From assembly GCF_016907895.1 (NCBI RefSeq), contig NZ_JAFBCV010000018.1:1-64000 (forward strand): 64,000 nucleotides of DNA, read 5' to 3'. The DNA comes from Shouchella xiaoxiensis (GTDB lineage: Bacteria > Bacillota > Bacilli > Bacillales > Bacillaceae_D). Below the pieces are notes generated by a model, which was not told the DNA's origin, ran no database searches, and saw nothing but the letters and a program-made list of their open reading frames with translations. A program made the translations under genes and the position numbers. Below, piece after piece: positions 41,702 to 54,341 of this stretch (positions are counted from its first letter, which is position 1; each line of letters begins with the position of its first letter).

Positions 41702-44700
41702 TTATTCTTGAACGAGCATTTCTTCAGGAACCGTTACTTCTTCCGGCTTTGCTTTCTCATCATGCTCTGAATGAATTCCTAGGTTTTTATAACGCTGAAG
41801 TCCAGTACCTGCTGGAACCAACTTACCTATGATAACATTCTCTTTCAAGCCGAGTAATTCATCTCTTTTTCCTTTAATCGCAGCATCGGTAAGAACACGA
41901 GTTGTTTCTTGGAACGATGCAGCTGATAAGAAGGAATCCGTCTCAAGCGATGCTTTAGTAATTCCGAGCAGCACAGGACGACCAGTAGCAGGACGTGTAT
42001 TGTCCACCAATACTTTGCTGTTCGCGTCGTTGAATTTCTGAATCTCAATAAGTGAACCAGGTAGAACACCTGTATCACCTGCATCAACCACACGAATTTT
42101 ACGAAGCATTTGACGAACCATTACCTCTACGTGTTTATCGCCAATTTCTACCCCTTGTAGACGGTATACTTTTTGTACTTCACGTAGGAGGTATTCTTGA
42201 ACGCCACCCATACCCGTTACTTTTAATAATTCTTTTGGATCAATTGAACCTTCAGTGAGCGTGTCACCTGCGATTAACTTATCACCAACAACAACTTTTA
42301 AACGGGAGCCATACGGAATCGCATAGTTTTTCGTTTCAAGCGCATTTTGGATTGTGACCTCACGCTTATCGCCATCCTTAACATCAATAACTTCACCATC
42401 AATTTCTGTGATTGTCGCTTGACCTTTCGGATTACGAGCTTCAAACAATTCTTGGATACGCGGAAGACCTTGCGTGATGTCATCTCCGGCAACCCCACCT
42501 GTGTGGAATGTACGCATTGTAAGCTGTGTTCCTGGCTCACCAATTGATTGCGCAGCGATAATTCCAACTGCTTCACCAACTTCAACGTCGGTACCCGTAG
42601 CAAGGTTACGTCCGTAACAAGACTTACAAACACCATGACGTGTGTTACAAGTAAAGACAGAGCGAATTGTAACTTCTTCAACACCTGCGTCAACGATTTG
42701 TTTTGAAATATCCTCATCCATCAATTCACCACGACGAATGAGTACATCATTTGTTTCTGGATGACGCACCGTCTTAAACGCTACGCGTCCAACAAGACGA
42801 TCATAAAGATTTTCAATCGTTTCAGTACCTTCTTTAATTGCTGCAACTTCTAGACCACGATCCGTTCCACAATCCGTTTCACGAACAATAACATCCTGGG
42901 CTACATCAACTAAACGACGAGTTAGGTAACCTGAATCGGCTGTTTTAAGAGCTGTATCGGCAAGACCTTTACGAGCACCGTGTGTAGAGATAAAGTATTC
43001 AAGTACTGTTAGCCCCTCGCGGAAACTAGATTTGATTGGAAGTTCGATAATACGTCCAGATGGGTTAGCCATTAGACCACGCATACCCGCAAGCTGCGTA
43101 AAGTTTGAGGCGTTACCACGAGCACCGGAATCACTCATCATAAAGATTGGATTGCGCTCATCAAGCGTACCCATTAACTTACTTTGAATCACGTCTTTCG
43201 CTTCACTCCAAATAGAAATGACACGATCATAACGCTCTTCTTCAGTAATTAAACCACGACGGAATTGCTTAACGATGCGGTCTACTTTCTTATCGGCATC
43301 TTCAAGAATTTCCTTTTTCTCAGAAAGTACAACGATATCGGAAACCCCTACCGTAATACCCGCTTTCGTTGAATACGTAAAGCCAAGGTCTTTCATGCGG
43401 TCAAGCATTTTGGATGTCTCGGTAATTTTAAATTTCTTAAACACCTCAGAAATAACGTTACCAAGGAAACCTTTCTTAAATGGAGCCACGATCGGCCGTT
43501 CTTTAAATAAAGCCTTAACATCCGTGCTGCTTGGAACCATATATTTGTCTGGCGTTTCTACTTCAAGATTTGTGTTTGTTGGTTCATTCATATAAGGGAA
43601 TGAATCTGGCATAATTTCATTAAATAGCAATTTCCCTACTGTTGTTAATAGAAGCAGGTTTTGTTGCTCTTCCTTAAATGTCGGCTTATTCAATGAATGA
43701 ACTGGAACCGCAACACGTGTATGAAGGTGAACATAACCATTCTGATAAGCAATTAATGCTTCATTCATATCTTTGAAAACAGAGCCTTCACCACGAGCAT
43801 TTGCATTTTCCATCGTTAAATAATAGTTACCAAGAACCATATCTTGTGATGGAGTAACAACTGGCTTACCGTCTTTGGGATTTAGGATGTTTTGTGCAGC
43901 TAGCATTAAAATACGTGCTTCTGCTTGAGCTTCAGCGGATAAAGGTACGTGTACAGCCATTTGGTCACCATCAAAGTCGGCATTATAAGCCGTACAAACG
44001 AGTGGGTGAAGCTTAATCGCGCGACCTTCAACTAAAATCGGTTCAAACGCTTGGATTCCAAGACGGTGAAGAGTTGGCGCACGGTTCAGTAGCACTGGAT
44101 GCTCGCGAATGACTTCTTCAAGGACATCCCACACTTCTGGCTGAACGCGTTCTACTTTTCTCTTCGCACTTTTTATGTTGTGAGCAAGCCCTTTTGAGAC
44201 AAGTTCTTTCATAACGAAAGGCTTGAATAATTCAAGCGCCATTTCCTTAGGGAGTCCACATTGGTACATTTTTAAGTTAGGACCTACAACGATAACTGAA
44301 CGACCAGAATAGTCAACACGTTTACCTAGTAGATTCTGACGAAAACGTCCTTGTTTCCCTTTTAACATGTGAGAAAGAGACTTTAATGGACGGTTACCTG
44401 GTCCTGTAACTGGACGACCACGACGACCGTTATCAATTAACGCATCAACCGCTTCTTGTAGCATCCGCTTTTCATTTTGAACAATGATATTCGGTGCACC
44501 AAGATCAAGTAAACGTTTCAAGCGATTGTTTCTGTTAATCACACGACGGTATAAATCATTCAAGTCAGAAGTTGCGAAACGTCCACCATCTAATTGCACC
44601 ATTGGACGCAGCTCTGGCGGAATGACTGGTAATACATCAAGCACCATCCATGATGGCCCATTTCCAGAATTACGGAAGGCTTCAAGAACTTCTAATCGCT

Positions 44701-45322
44701 TAATCGCACGTGTTCTTCTTTGTCCCTGAGCTGTCTCCAACTCTTCTTTTAAAGCATTTACTTCTTTTGGTAAATCAATATCTGCTAAGAGTTTGCGAAT
44801 CGCTTCAGCACCCATAGATGCTGTGAATGTGCGACCATACTTATCGTAATAAGCACGGTACTCTTTTTCAGATAAGAGTTGCTTCTTTTCTAACGGCGTA
44901 TCACCAGGTTCAGTCACTACGTAAGAAGCAAAATAAATCACTTCTTCTAATGAACGAGGAGACATATCTAGCACAAGCCCCATCCGGCTCGGAATTCCTT
45001 TAAAGTACCAAATATGCGATACAGGTGCCGCTAGTTCAATGTGCCCCATACGCTCACGGCGCACTTTTGCACGTGTAACTTCAACGCCACAACGATCACA
45101 GACAACGCCTTTATAGCGAACGCGCTTATACTTTCCACAATGACATTCCCAGTCTTTTTGTGGTCCGAAAATACGCTCACAAAACAAACCGTCTTTCTCC
45201 GGCTTTAATGTACGGTAATTAATTGTCTCTGGTTTTTTTACCTCTCCACGAGACCAAGAACGAATCTTGTTTGGTGAAGCCAAACCAATTTTCATGTATT
45301 CAAAGTTATTTACATCGATCAA
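41702..45322 (-). CDS. rpoC: RNA polymerase beta' subunit
   Basis: 1206 residues. Zinc ribbon [19 protein letters not shown] near the N-terminus, catalytic [12 protein letters not shown], trigger and bridge regions complete ([19 protein letters not shown]). The start is TTG 45322 (MIDVNNFEY), 8 nt after GGAGG, as in B. subtilis where the protein begins LDVNNFEY-like. Confidence 0.99.
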   Translation of the reverse strand: MIDVNNFEYMKIGLASPNKIRSWSRGEVKKPETINYRTLKPEKDGLFCERIFGPQKDWECHCGKYKRVRYKGVVCDRCGVEVTRAKVRRERMGHIELAAPVSHIWYFKGIPSRMGLVLDMSPRSLEEVIYFASYVVTEPGDTPLEKKQLLSEKEYRAYYDKYGRTFTASMGAEAIRKLLADIDLPKEVNALKEELETAQGQRRTRAIKRLEVLEAFRNSGNGPSWMVLDVLPVIPPELRPMVQLDGGRFATSDLNDLYRRVINRNNRLKRLLDLGAPNIIVQNEKRMLQEAVDALIDNGRRGRPVTGPGNRPLKSLSHMLKGKQGRFRQNLLGKRVDYSGRSVIVVGPNLKMYQCGLPKEMALELFKPFVMKELVSKGLAHNIKSAKRKVERVQPEVWDVLEEVIREHPVLLNRAPTLHRLGIQAFEPILVEGRAIKLHPLVCTAYNADFDGDQMAVHVPLSAEAQAEARILMLAAQNILNPKDGKPVVTPSQDMVLGNYYLTMENANARGEGSVFKDMNEALIAYQNGYVHLHTRVAVPVHSLNKPTFKEEQQNLLLLTTVGKLLFNEIMPDSFPYMNEPTNTNLEVETPDKYMVPSSTDVKALFKERPIVAPFKKGFLGNVISEVFKKFKITETSKMLDRMKDLGFTYSTKAGITVGVSDIVVLSEKKEILEDADKKVDRIVKQFRRGLITEEERYDRVISIWSEAKDVIQSKLMGTLDERNPIFMMSDSGARGNASNFTQLAGMRGLMANPSGRIIELPIKSSFREGLTVLEYFISTHGARKGLADTALKTADSGYLTRRLVDVAQDVIVRETDCGTDRGLEVAAIKEGTETIENLYDRLVGRVAFKTVRHPETNDVLIRRGELMDEDISKQIVDAGVEEVTIRSVFTCNTRHGVCKSCYGRNLATGTDVEVGEAVGIIAAQSIGEPGTQLTMRTFHTGGVAGDDITQGLPRIQELFEARNPKGQATITEIDGEVIDVKDGDKREVTIQNALETKNYAIPYGSRLKVVVGDKLIAGDTLTEGSIDPKELLKVTGMGGVQEYLLREVQKVYRLQGVEIGDKHVEVMVRQMLRKIRVVDAGDTGVLPGSLIEIQKFNDANSKVLVDNTRPATGRPVLLGITKASLETDSFLSAASFQETTRVLTDAAIKGKRDELLGLKENVIIGKLVPAGTGLQRYKNLGIHSEHDEKAKPEEVTVPEEMLVQE

Positions 45323-45421
45323 GGGGCCAACCTCCCTTAAAATTTACACCCTAGTGACACTTCATAAATACGATCTTAAGACGGATAAGGGGAAGAAACG
45401 CAGGCTTCTCCCCTTAACCAT

Positions 45422-48400
45422 TTAAGCTTGTGATTCGTTCGTTTCCAAATTCAGATTTAATTTCTCTGATGTTTGGTCATCTTCATCATCTAGTTCACGC
45501 ATTTCAATCTCTTCTTCGTTACTTGAAAGCATCTTAACGTCCATTCCGAGAGATTGAAGCTCTTTAATTAATACCTTAAACGATTCTGGCACTCCAGGCT
45601 CAGGAACATTTTCACCTTTGACAATCGCTTCGTATGTTTTCACACGACCAACCACGTCATCGGATTTAACGGTCAAAATTTCTTGAAGCGTGTAAGCAGC
45701 GCCATAGGCTTCTAGAGCCCAAACTTCCATCTCACCAAAACGCTGTCCACCAAATTGCGCTTTACCACCAAGCGGCTGTTGCGTAACGAGTGAATACGGT
45801 CCAGTTGAACGAGCGTGAAGTTTGTCATCTACCATGTGCGCCAGTTTAATCATATACATAATCCCGACTGAGACACGGTTATCAAACGCTTCACCTGTAC
45901 GTCCATCATAGAGAATAGTCTTACCATCACGAGCCATACCTGCTTCATCAAGCGTTCCCCAAACATCTTCCTCGCGCGCACCATCAAATACAGGTGAGGC
46001 AACGTGGATACCTAGCTTACGAGCAGCCATTCCGAGATGGAGCTCAAGCACTTGTCCGATGTTCATACGTGAAGGTACACCTAGTGGGTTAAGCATGATG
46101 TCAATTGGTGTTCCGTCTGGCATATAAGGCATATCTTCTTCAGGAAGAATCCGCGAAATAACACCTTTGTTCCCGTGACGACCGGCCATCTTATCGCCTT
46201 GGTTAATCTTACGCTTTTGCACAATGTATACTCGCACAAGCTGATTAACTCCAGGAGGTAATTCATCCCCGTCTTCACGATTAAAGATCTTAACGTCAAG
46301 AACAATTCCATCTCCACCATGAGGAGCACGAAGAGAGGTATCACGAACTTCACGAGCTTTTTCACCAAAGATAGCGTGTAGCAAGCGTTCTTCAGCGGTT
46401 AATTCCGTTACACCTTTAGGCGTTACTTTACCAACTAAAATATCGCCGTCTTTCACTTCAGCACCAGTCCGAATGATTCCACGCTCATCTAGGTTACGTA
46501 AGGCATCTTCCCCTACGTTTGGAATGTCACGAGTAATCTCTTCTGGCCCTAGCTTTGTATCACGAGCATCTGATTCATATTCTTCAATATGAATAGATGT
46601 ATACACATCATCTTTTACAAGGCGTTCACTAAGGATAATTGCATCCTCATAGTTATAGCCTTCCCAAGTCATAAAACCAACAAGCACATTACGACCTAGT
46701 GCCATCTCGCCCTGCTCCATTGAAGGTCCGTCAGCAAGAATTTCTCGTTTATCAACCATATCACCTTCACGAACGATCGGGCGTTGGTTGTAGCTTGTGC
46801 CCTGGTTGGAGCGCACAAATTTTTGTAGGCGGTATTTATCTAAATCGCCTTTTGTTTCTTTTCCATCTACTTCTTCGATGCGGCGCACCCAAATTTCTTT
46901 AGCAGTTACGCGCTCAACCTCACCCGGGAATTTAGATACAACAGCAGCACCTGAGTCCTTCGCAGACATATGCTCCATTCCAGTCCCAACAAGCGGAGCT
47001 TCAGGAACAAGTAATGGTACAGCTTGACGTTGCATGTTCGCTCCCATTAGGGCACGGTTGGAGTCATCGTTTTCCAAGAATGGAATACAAGACGTTGCGG
47101 CAGATACAACTTGTTTAGGCGATACATCCATATAGTCAATACGCTCAAATGGAACAACGGTATTTTCACCACGAAAACGAGCTATGATGTTTGAATCAAT
47201 AAATGAGCCATCATCGGCTAGCTTTGCATTTGCTTGGGCAACAACATAGTTATCTTCTTCATCCGCCGTTAAGTAATCAATTCGAGCGGTCACCTTACCC
47301 GTTTCAGGATCAACGCGACGGTATGGTGTCTCCATAAAACCAAATTCATTTACTTTTGCATAAGAAGATAAGGAGTTGATCAAACCAATGTTTGGTCCCT
47401 CAGGTGTTTCAATTGGACACATACGACCATAGTGGGAGTAGTGAACATCTCGAACTTCCATTCCAGCACGCTCACGCGTTAAACCACCTGGTCCAAGCGC
47501 TGATAAACGACGCTTGTGCGTTAACTCTGCAAGCGGGTTTGTTTGGTCCATGAACTGTGACAACTGTGAACTACCAAAGAACTCTTTAATTGATGCTATT
47601 ACTGGACGTATATTAATCAAAGCTTGTGGTGTAATAACGTTTGGATCTTGAATTGACATACGCTCTCGAACGACACGCTCCATACGGGACAAACCAATTC
47701 TAAACTGATTTTGTAGCAACTCCCCTACAGAACGAAGACGACGGTTTCCGAGGTGATCAATATCATCTGTGTCGCCAACACCATGTAATAAGTTAAAGAA
47801 ATAGCTGATTGAAGCAATGATATCTGAAGCAGCAATATGCTTGACATCACGCTCTACCATACCGTTACCAATTACAGAAATAACGCGCTCTTCATCGTAA
47901 TCATCAGCGGCATAAATTCGAATTGATTGAATATCAACATCAGACTCTTCTAATACTCCACCAGAAGTACGAGCAGTGCGGAATCCAACATTTTTTTCAA
48001 GATGAGGAATGAGCTTATCTAACGTACGACGATCAAGTAACGTACCTTCCTCAGCCAGTACTTCACCAGTCTCGGGATCAACCAATTTCTCTGCTAAGCG
48101 TTGGTTGAAAAGACGATTTTTGATATGAAGTTTTTTGTTGATTTTATAGCGACCAACATTCGCTAAATCATAGCGTTTTGGATCAAAAAAGCGAGATTCA
48201 AGTAAACTTTTCGCATTTTCAACTGTCGGTGGCTCACCAGGACGCAGACGTTCGTAAATTTCAAGCAACGCTTTGTCTGTTGAATCTGTATTATCTTTTT
48301 CAAGAGTTGTACGTAAATACTCATTTTCCCCTAAGAGGTCAATGATTTCTTGATCAGATCCAAAGCCCAAGGCACGCAAAAGAACAGACACAGGAATTTT

Positions 48401-48964
48401 TCGTGTACGGTCAATTCGAACATACACAATATCTTTCGCATCCGTTTCAAGTTCGAGCCATGCGCCTCGATTCGGAATTACTGTAGCCGTAAAGCCTTTC
48501 TTTCCATTCTTATCAAGCTTTTGGCTATAGTAAACACTCGGCGAACGAACAAGCTGTGAAACAATTACTCGCTCTGCCCCGTTAATGACAAACGTTCCCG
48601 TTTCAGTCATTAGAGGGAAATCACCCATAAAGACTTCTTGTTCTTTTACTTCGCCTGTTTCTTTGTTAATGAGACGCACCTTAACTCTAAGTGGCGCTGC
48701 AAACGTAACATCACGTTCTTTAGACTCATCAACAGGATACTTTGGTTCTCCTAGACTGTAATCAATAAACTCTAAAACTAAATTGCCCGTAAAGTCTTGG
48801 ATCGGAGAAATATCTTGAAACATTTCTCTTAAACCCTCATCAAGAAACCATTGGTAAGAAGCTGTCTGAATCTCAATTAAGTTTGGCAGTTCCAGCACTT
48901 CATTAATTCGCGCATAGCTTCTCCGTTGGCGGTGACGTCCATACTGAATTAGTTGACCTGTCAA
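45422..48964 (-). CDS. rpoB: RNA polymerase beta subunit
   Basis: About 1180 residues. I chose TTG 48964 ([17 protein letters not shown]), which matches the B. subtilis start and lies 5 nt after GGGGTGA; GTG 48973 overlaps that signal. The rifampicin cluster ([20 protein letters not shown]) is wild type. Confidence 0.98.
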   Translation of the reverse strand: MTGQLIQYGRHRQRRSYARINEVLELPNLIEIQTASYQWFLDEGLREMFQDISPIQDFTGNLVLEFIDYSLGEPKYPVDESKERDVTFAAPLRVKVRLINKETGEVKEQEVFMGDFPLMTETGTFVINGAERVIVSQLVRSPSVYYSQKLDKNGKKGFTATVIPNRGAWLELETDAKDIVYVRIDRTRKIPVSVLLRALGFGSDQEIIDLLGENEYLRTTLEKDNTDSTDKALLEIYERLRPGEPPTVENAKSLLESRFFDPKRYDLANVGRYKINKKLHIKNRLFNQRLAEKLVDPETGEVLAEEGTLLDRRTLDKLIPHLEKNVGFRTARTSGGVLEESDVDIQSIRIYAADDYDEERVISVIGNGMVERDVKHIAASDIIASISYFFNLLHGVGDTDDIDHLGNRRLRSVGELLQNQFRIGLSRMERVVRERMSIQDPNVITPQALINIRPVIASIKEFFGSSQLSQFMDQTNPLAELTHKRRLSALGPGGLTRERAGMEVRDVHYSHYGRMCPIETPEGPNIGLINSLSSYAKVNEFGFMETPYRRVDPETGKVTARIDYLTADEEDNYVVAQANAKLADDGSFIDSNIIARFRGENTVVPFERIDYMDVSPKQVVSAATSCIPFLENDDSNRALMGANMQRQAVPLLVPEAPLVGTGMEHMSAKDSGAAVVSKFPGEVERVTAKEIWVRRIEEVDGKETKGDLDKYRLQKFVRSNQGTSYNQRPIVREGDMVDKREILADGPSMEQGEMALGRNVLVGFMTWEGYNYEDAIILSERLVKDDVYTSIHIEEYESDARDTKLGPEEITRDIPNVGEDALRNLDERGIIRTGAEVKDGDILVGKVTPKGVTELTAEERLLHAIFGEKAREVRDTSLRAPHGGDGIVLDVKIFNREDGDELPPGVNQLVRVYIVQKRKINQGDKMAGRHGNKGVISRILPEEDMPYMPDGTPIDIMLNPLGVPSRMNIGQVLELHLGMAARKLGIHVASPVFDGAREEDVWGTLDEAGMARDGKTILYDGRTGEAFDNRVSVGIMYMIKLAHMVDDKLHARSTGPYSLVTQQPLGGKAQFGGQRFGEMEVWALEAYGAAYTLQEILTVKSDDVVGRVKTYEAIVKGENVPEPGVPESFKVLIKELQSLGMDVKMLSSNEEEIEMRELDDEDDQTSEKLNLNLETNESQA

Positions 48965-49274
48965 CTGATTCACCCCTTAAATCTCGCATTATAGTATCTA
49001 AATAGCAACCATTTGTTCATGCTTACACGAACAAATAGATCAATCCTTTTGTCTCTTTTTCATTTCATAAAAAACATGTTAGACTATACAAAATGAAAAA
49101 AAAGCTTTATAGTATGAAAATCAGAAACCTTTTTTCATATACAATACGCATTGTATTAGCTTAACCAAAAATGAACCGTTTCAATCACTGAGCTTACTCT
49201 CATGAATTTGGAAACGGCAATTTAGGCAGTTATACGCATTAAATAATAATATCATAACCCAAAAAACTAGTCAA
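48965..49274 (-). promoter_or_regulatory. rpoBC promoter and 5' leader (about 270 nt)
   Basis: TTGACT (49269-49274, overlapping the stop codon of the upstream methyltransferase gene), 17 bp, TATTAT (49246-49251) on the minus strand. The leader carries hairpins CCGTTTC/GAAACGG (49176-49217) and ATACAAT/ATTGTAT (49139-49156) but no ORF. Confidence 0.8.
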
Positions 49275-49885
49275 TTTTTTTGTGCCGAAAAAATAAAGTA
49301 CCCTTTGTTCTTCTCTATTAATTCAACGTTCGCTACCCCAAAAAGCTCTTCCAACTTCTGTCTCGTAGACGGAGCACCTTGCTTCTTTTGAATAACAACA
49401 AACAATATTCCCTTTGATAGCAAATGTTTGTACGCACTTTCATAGATACCATGAACAACCGATTTCCCCGCGCGTATTGGAGGGTTAGTTACCACCATCG
49501 CAAACAGTTCTTGCTCATTTAACTCTAGCATACCAGTTTCCATAAAACGAACTTCTGCATTCTCAACGCCATTTTTTTGAGCGTTTTTTTCTGCTAGTTC
49601 ACAGGCGCGCTCATTTACATCAATCATAACAACTTTGCGTTCTGGATTTGTCTTCCCGAGGGCTAATCCAATCGGCCCATACCCACAACCAACATCTAGT
49701 ATGGCTCCTTGCACTTTAGGTAGATCAATTGATTCGATTAAAAGCTTACTACCAAAATCGACTTCATTTTTCGAAAAAACACCTCGATCTGTTATAAAAG
49801 AAAAACGCTCGCCTTTCAGCTGATATGCCCACGTTCTTTCATCACTCTCTGATGTCGGTTTATTTGTATAATAGTGATCAGACAA
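49271..49885 (-). CDS. ybxB: class I SAM-dependent methyltransferase (YbxB, RsmC-like)
   Basis: 204 residues from TTG 49885 (MSDHYYTNKPTSE), which agrees with the B. subtilis start; GTG 49894 is too close to its G-run. SAM loop LDVGCGYGPIG, acidic IDVNERA and the N6/exocyclic-amine motif NPPIRAG mark an MTS-domain RNA methyltransferase related to RsmC. The substrate is not proven. It lies between rplL and rpoB. Confidence 0.92.
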   Translation of the reverse strand: MSDHYYTNKPTSESDERTWAYQLKGERFSFITDRGVFSKNEVDFGSKLLIESIDLPKVQGAILDVGCGYGPIGLALGKTNPERKVVMIDVNERACELAEKNAQKNGVENAEVRFMETGMLELNEQELFAMVVTNPPIRAGKSVVHGIYESAYKHLLSKGILFVVIQKKQGAPSTRQKLEELFGVANVELIEKNKGYFIFSAQKN

Positions 49886-49913
49886 AACCGTCACCCCCCT
49901 ATTTTAATGGGAA

Positions 49914-49949
49914 AAGAAGGTCCGCAGACTCTAGTCCACGGACCTTCTT
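49914..49949 (-). terminator. terminator downstream of rplJL
   Basis: AAGAAGGTCCG / CGGACCTTCTT, an 11-bp stem, 14-nt loop with extra pairing, followed on the minus strand by TTTCCC. It lies 17 nt after the rplL stop. Confidence 0.82.
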
Positions 49950-49966
49950 ATTAAGTTAAGTCGTTA

Positions 49967-50326
49967 TTACTTAACTTCTACGCTAGCGCCTGCTTCTTCA
50001 AGCTTGCCTTTGATTTCTTCAGCATCTTCTTTAGAAACGCCTTCTTTGATTGGAGCTGGAGCACCATCAACAAGTGCTTTCGCTTCTTTAAGTCCAAGGC
50101 CAGTGATTTCACGAACCACTTTGATTACGCCGATTTTAGAAGAACCAGCAGATGCAAGAACTACATCAAATTCAGTTTGCTCAGCTGCCGCTTCGCCACC
50201 GCCTGCTGCTACTGCTACTGGAGCTGCTGCAGTTACACCAAACTCCTCTTCGATTGCTTTAACAAGGTCATTCAGTTCAAGAACTGTCATTTCTTTGATC
50301 GCTTCAATGATTTGATCTTTACTCAT
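49967..50326 (-). CDS. rplL: 50S ribosomal protein L7/L12
   Basis: 119 residues: N-terminal dimer domain, Ala-rich hinge ([15 protein letters not shown]), C-terminal factor-binding domain ([15 protein letters not shown]). Confidence 0.98.
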   Translation of the reverse strand: MSKDQIIEAIKEMTVLELNDLVKAIEEEFGVTAAAPVAVAAGGGEAAAEQTEFDVVLASAGSSKIGVIKVVREITGLGLKEAKALVDGAPAPIKEGVSKEDAEEIKGKLEEAGASVEVK

Positions 50327-50373
50327 TATAAATCCTCCTAATTCAATTATGAAATATAGTTTATATTGCTAAC

Positions 50374-50874
50374 TTACGCGCCTTGCTCTTCTTTTTGATC
50401 GGCAACTGCTTTTGTAGCAATTGCAAATCCACGAACTGGTGCTTGAAGTACGTTTGCAAGCATAGAAAGTAAACCTTCGCGAGATGGAAGTTCAGCCAAT
50501 GCTTTTACTTCATCCGCACTTGCAATATTTCCTTCGATTACACCCGTTTTGATTTCAAGCGCTTCGTTCTTTTTCGCAAATTCGTTAAGGACCTTTGCAG
50601 GAGCAATAACGTCCTCAGCGCCAAATGCAATAGCAGTTGGACCTACAAGATGCTCGTCTAATCCAGTTAAACCAGCTTCTGCTGTCGCACGGCGAACAAG
50701 AGTATTTTTGTAGACTTTATATTCAACACCAGCTTCACGTAGTTGCTTACGCAATTCAGTGACCTGTGCTACATTAAGTCCACGGTAATCAACAACTACT
50801 GTTGATTTGCTCTCTTTAAGCTTAGATGCGATTTCAGATACAACTTGTTGTTTTTGCTCTAGTACTTTGCTCAT
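50374..50874 (-). CDS. rplJ: 50S ribosomal protein L10
   Basis: 166 residues; anchors L7/L12 dimers through its C-terminal helix. It is expected to autoregulate through the leader upstream. Confidence 0.98.
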   Translation of the reverse strand: MSKVLEQKQQVVSEIASKLKESKSTVVVDYRGLNVAQVTELRKQLREAGVEYKVYKNTLVRRATAEAGLTGLDEHLVGPTAIAFGAEDVIAPAKVLNEFAKKNEALEIKTGVIEGNIASADEVKALAELPSREGLLSMLANVLQAPVRGFAIATKAVADQKEEQGA

Positions 50875-51084
50875 CGTTACACCTCCTGTACAACTAATTG
50901 CACACCGATCGGCTCCATATAGAAAACCCTCACGTTAGACACGCGAGGGCACTGTACTCTAAGAATGTTAGAGATCTATCTGCTCACCTCGGTAGGTTAT
51001 TTAAGCGAAAAACGCACCTACTGTCTACGGTATGACTATTTAATTACCATTGAATAGTTTAGCTTATATTAAGATAAGTGTCAA
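50875..51084 (-). promoter_or_regulatory. rplJL promoter and L10 leader with attenuator
   Basis: TTGACA (51079-51084), 17 bp, TAAACT (51056-51061) on the minus strand start a transcript near 51049. The leader of about 175 nt fits the Firmicutes L10 leader: a conserved region around GAGGTGAGCAGATAGATC, then a hairpin CCCTCGCGT...ACGTGAGGG (50927-50949) followed by TTTTC, an intrinsic-terminator-like attenuator before the rplJ ribosome binding site. Confidence 0.82.
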
Positions 51085-51087
51085 CTA

Positions 51088-51783
51088 TTACTTAGCGAAA
51101 GCTGAAGTGACCACACGAACGCCAGGTCCCATCGTTGATGCTACAGCAATGTTACGTACATACGTACCTTTTGCAGCGGATGGTTTTACTTTATGGAGAG
51201 TTTCAATAATTGTCTTGAAGTTCTCAAGTAACTTTCCAGACTCAAATGAAACCTTTCCAATTGGCACGTGAATATTACCGGATTTATCAACACGGTATTC
51301 CACTTTACCAGCTTTGATTTCTTCAACAGCTTTTGTTACATCAAATGTAACTGTCCCTGTTTTCGGGTTAGGCATTAGACCTTTTGGTCCAAGCACACGT
51401 CCAAGACGACCAACTTGTGCCATCATATCAGGAGTTGCAACAATTACATCGAAGTCAAACCAACCTTGGTTGATTTTGTTGATTAGATCATCTTCACCAA
51501 CGAAATCAGCTCCAGCTGCTTCTGCTTCTTTTGCTTTATCCCCTTTTGCAAATACAAGCACACGTTGTGTTTTACCAGTACCGTGCGGAAGCACGACTGC
51601 ACCACGGATTTGTTGATCTGCTTTTTTAGGGTCAACGCCAAGACGAACAGCTACTTCAACTGATTCATCGAACTTAGCGATAGATGTTTTCTTTACTAAC
51701 TCAAGTGCTTCTTCTGCTTGGTATGCCGCATCACGGTCAACAAGTTTAAGAGCATCTACATACTTCTTACCTTTTTTTGCCAT
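51088..51783 (-). CDS. rplA: 50S ribosomal protein L1
   Basis: 231 residues, full length, starting [18 protein letters not shown]; forms the mobile L1 stalk. The 98-nt gap to rplK has a GGTTGC/GCAACC pair only. Confidence 0.98.
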   Translation of the reverse strand: MAKKGKKYVDALKLVDRDAAYQAEEALELVKKTSIAKFDESVEVAVRLGVDPKKADQQIRGAVVLPHGTGKTQRVLVFAKGDKAKEAEAAGADFVGEDDLINKINQGWFDFDVIVATPDMMAQVGRLGRVLGPKGLMPNPKTGTVTFDVTKAVEEIKAGKVEYRVDKSGNIHVPIGKVSFESGKLLENFKTIIETLHKVKPSAAKGTYVRNIAVASTMGPGVRVVTSAFAK

Positions 51784-51881
51784 TCTATTTCCTCCTCGTA
51801 TGTGGTATTAACGGATAGTCCTCCCACTATTTGAAAGGTTGCAACCCAAGAGTGAGCGCAACCCTTCAGCAAACGAACCAA

Positions 51882-52307
51882 TTAGTCTTCGATCACAATA
51901 CCCATGCTGCGGGCAGTACCTTCAACCATAAGCATTGCTGCTTCAACAGAAGCGGCATTTAAATCTGGCATCTTCGTTTCAGCGATTTCGCGTACTTTAT
52001 CGCGCTTAACCGTTGCAACTTTAGTACGGTTTGGCTCACCAGAACCTGATTCGATTCCTGCTGCTTTCTTCAAAAGAACTGCAGCTGGTGGCGTTTTTGT
52101 GATGAATGTAAACGAACGGTCTTCAAATACAGTGATTTCAACTGGAATGATTAGACCCGCTTGGTCAGATGTACGAGCGTTAAACTCTTTACAGAATCCC
52201 ATGATATTAACACCTGCTTGACCAAGTGCTGGTCCAACTGGTGGTGCCGGATTGGCTTTACCTGCTGGGATTTGTAGTTTTACCATTTTAATTACCTTTT
52301 TAGCCAC
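51882..52307 (-). CDS. rplK: 50S ribosomal protein L11
   Basis: 141 residues with the proline-rich switch ([19 protein letters not shown]). Contacts the GTPase centre and is needed for the RelA response. Confidence 0.98.
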   Translation of the reverse strand: MAKKVIKMVKLQIPAGKANPAPPVGPALGQAGVNIMGFCKEFNARTSDQAGLIIPVEITVFEDRSFTFITKTPPAAVLLKKAAGIESGSGEPNRTKVATVKRDKVREIAETKMPDLNAASVEAAMLMVEGTARSMGIVIED

Positions 52308-52460
52308 GTGACATACCTCCTTAAGTCCGTGATGTGGTTAGCCGGATATGTCAAATTCATACCCTCCCACTCAAAAAGACGGATGCCGTTGCATCCGACT
52401 TACATAGTATTCATGAATACTAAACATCAAGATTCTATCACCAAAAACCCTTGAACGCAA
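52308..52460 (-). promoter_or_regulatory. rplKA promoter and leader
   Basis: TTGCGT (52455-52460), 17 bp, TAGAAT (52432-52437) on the minus strand. The leader contains a perfect 16-bp palindrome AGTATTCATGAATACT (52406-52421) and the hairpin GGATGCCGTTGCATCC (52381-52396), which may serve L1- or L11-mediated control. Confidence 0.72.
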
Positions 52461-52466
52461 GTTTTT

Positions 52467-53003
52467 TTAAGAAATCTTTTCAACTTGTCCAAATTCAAGC
52501 TCAATCGGTGTTTCTCTTCCAAACATATTCACATGAACTTTAAGCTTTTGTTTTTCAATTTGAATCTCTTCAATTGTTCCAACAAAATCAGCAAATGGTC
52601 CAGATTTCACTTTAACAGATTCTTTAATTTCAAAATCAACTTCTACATGAAGCTCCGTCACACCCATTTGTTTCAGAATCCGGTCAACTTCATCAGGCAT
52701 TAACGCAGTTGGCTTTGAACCAGCACCTGCCGATCCAACAAATCCAGTTACCCCTGGTGTATTACGAACAACATACCAAGAGTCATCTGTCATAATCATT
52801 TCAACTAATACATAACCTGGAAACACTTTACGTGTTATCTGCTTCGTCTTTCCATTCTTTGTCTCTGTCTCTTCTTCAACTGGAACAAGGACACGAAAGA
52901 TATGGTCCATCATTTCCATTGACTCTACGCGTTTTTCAAGGTTTGCTTTTACTTTATTTTCATACCCAGAATACGTGTGTACAACAAACCAGTTTTTTTC
53001 CAT
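52467..53003 (-). CDS. nusG: transcription antitermination/pausing factor NusG
   Basis: 178 residues: NGN domain (about 1-110) and C-terminal KOW domain ([18 protein letters not shown]). In Bacillus it stimulates pausing and links RNA polymerase to S10 or Rho. It lies 45 nt after secE. Confidence 0.98.
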   Translation of the reverse strand: MEKNWFVVHTYSGYENKVKANLEKRVESMEMMDHIFRVLVPVEEETETKNGKTKQITRKVFPGYVLVEMIMTDDSWYVVRNTPGVTGFVGSAGAGSKPTALMPDEVDRILKQMGVTELHVEVDFEIKESVKVKSGPFADFVGTIEEIQIEKQKLKVHVNMFGRETPIELEFGQVEKIS

Positions 53004-53048
53004 TATTCAGGACTGTTGTCCTTCCCTCCTTTTATCTATCAACAAGCT

Positions 53049-53243
53049 CTAACCCTGTAAAAAGCGCAATAAGAATGAAATACCTTCATCCACTAAAAAG
53101 AAAAACGCCACCATAATAGCAAGAGTTGCTAATACGACCAATGTATACCTCGTCAGTTCTTTTCTAGTCGGCCATGTAACACGCTTCATTTCTTTTCCTA
53201 CATCTTGCAGAAAAGAAACAGGGCCTTTTTTATCGTTAGCCAT
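53049..53243 (-). CDS. secE: preprotein translocase subunit SecE
   Basis: 64 residues with one amphipathic helix (VGKEMKRVTWPTRKEL) and one membrane helix. The single-helix form is usual in Bacillus. Confidence 0.97.
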   Translation of the reverse strand: MANDKKGPVSFLQDVGKEMKRVTWPTRKELTRYTLVVLATLAIMVAFFFLVDEGISFLLRFLQG

Positions 53244-53338
53244 GTGAATCCATACACCTCCACCAGTCCACTATATCGAAAAAGAAACGCCTCTTAAAGA
53301 CGTTTAATCCATTTTATTAGAAGTGAATATTGCGTTTC

Positions 53339-53485
53339 TCACTTTGTTTCTGAATGTATCGTATGTTCATTGCATCGTTTACAATATTTTTTTACTTCAA
53401 GTCGGGCGTCACTTATTTTTTCCGTAGAATATGAGTAATTTCTTGAATGACACAGTTCACAAGCGAGTATTCGCTTTAGACTCAT
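53339..53485 (-). CDS. rpmG: 50S ribosomal protein L33
   Basis: 48 residues, read directly: [20 protein letters not shown], then [20 protein letters not shown] and HTIHSETK. Both CxxC pairs (CELC, CKRC) are present, so this is the zinc-binding form. GGAGG lies 7 nt before ATG 53485. It occupies the rpmGB position next to secE. Confidence 0.95.
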   Translation of the reverse strand: MSLKRILACELCHSRNYSYSTEKISDARLEVKKYCKRCNEHTIHSETK

Positions 53486-53592
53486 ATGCACACCTCCGTA
53501 CTTTACACATACTCTTTGACTCTAGCACAGCTGTATAGTAGTGTCAATCCAACCATAAGAAACAAAGGACCAGGCTATTGCCCCGCCCTTGC

Positions 53593-54255
53593 TTAAAAGA
53601 TGACGCTTTTTAATTCAACGTACCGTTCCAGCTTTCGTTTTACACGCTGCAAAGCATTATCAATAGATTTTACATGCCTTTTTAGATCCATTGATATTTC
53701 TTGATACGTCCGTCCATCTAGATAAAGCATTAATACTTGACGCTCTAACTCACTGAGGATTTCACTCATCTTACCTTCAATATAAGAAAACTCCTCACGA
53801 TTAATTAACAGCGCTTCAGGGTCTGTTACCTTATTTCCACAGATCACATCCATTAACGTTCGGTCTGATTCCTCGTCATATAATGGCTTGTCCAAAGAAA
53901 CATAGGAATTAAGCGGAATATGCTTTTGCCTTGTAGCGGTTTTAATTGCAGTAATAATTTGTCTGGTAATGCACAGCTCTGCAAATGCTTTGAAAGAAGC
54001 TAGCTTGTCCCCATTAAAATCTCTTACCGCTTTGTACAAACCAATCATACCCTCTTGAACAATATCTTCGTGATCAGCACCAATAAGAAAATACGACCTT
54101 GCTTTTGCTCGTACAAAGTTACGATACTTTCCAATCAAATGCTCCAATGCCAACGTATTACCGGTTCGAACTGCATAAATTAGTGAATCGTCTTCCCAAT
54201 CATCAAACTGATTTTCTCTAAACGTTAATGTTTCACCTACTAGACCTGCACCCAA
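53593..54255 (-). CDS. sigH: RNA polymerase sigma-H factor
   Basis: About 220 residues: region 2 (RNFVRAKARSYFLIGADHEDIVQEGMIG) and region 4 (DGRTYQEISMDLKRHVKSIDNALQR) closely match B. subtilis Spo0H, which drives competence and sporulation-initiation genes. GTG 54264 overlaps GAGGAG, so I prefer TTG 54255, 8 nt after it; the N-terminus is otherwise variable. A sigma-A promoter lies upstream. Confidence 0.95.
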   Translation of the reverse strand: MGAGLVGETLTFRENQFDDWEDDSLIYAVRTGNTLALEHLIGKYRNFVRAKARSYFLIGADHEDIVQEGMIGLYKAVRDFNGDKLASFKAFAELCITRQIITAIKTATRQKHIPLNSYVSLDKPLYDEESDRTLMDVICGNKVTDPEALLINREEFSYIEGKMSEILSELERQVLMLYLDGRTYQEISMDLKRHVKSIDNALQRVKRKLERYVELKSVIF

Positions 54256-54307
54256 ACGAATCACTCCTCGCGATTACGTAGACATAATTGTGTGAAAAGT
54301 TACTCAC

Positions 54308-54337
54308 ATTATATAGCACACTTTTCCAGCAGGTCAA
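54308..54337 (-). promoter_or_regulatory. sigH promoter
   Basis: TTGACC (54332-54337), 18 bp, TATAAT (54308-54313) on the minus strand, between rae1 and sigH. In B. subtilis sigH is repressed by AbrB; no consensus AbrB site can be named. Confidence 0.75.
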
Positions 54338-54341
54338 CCAC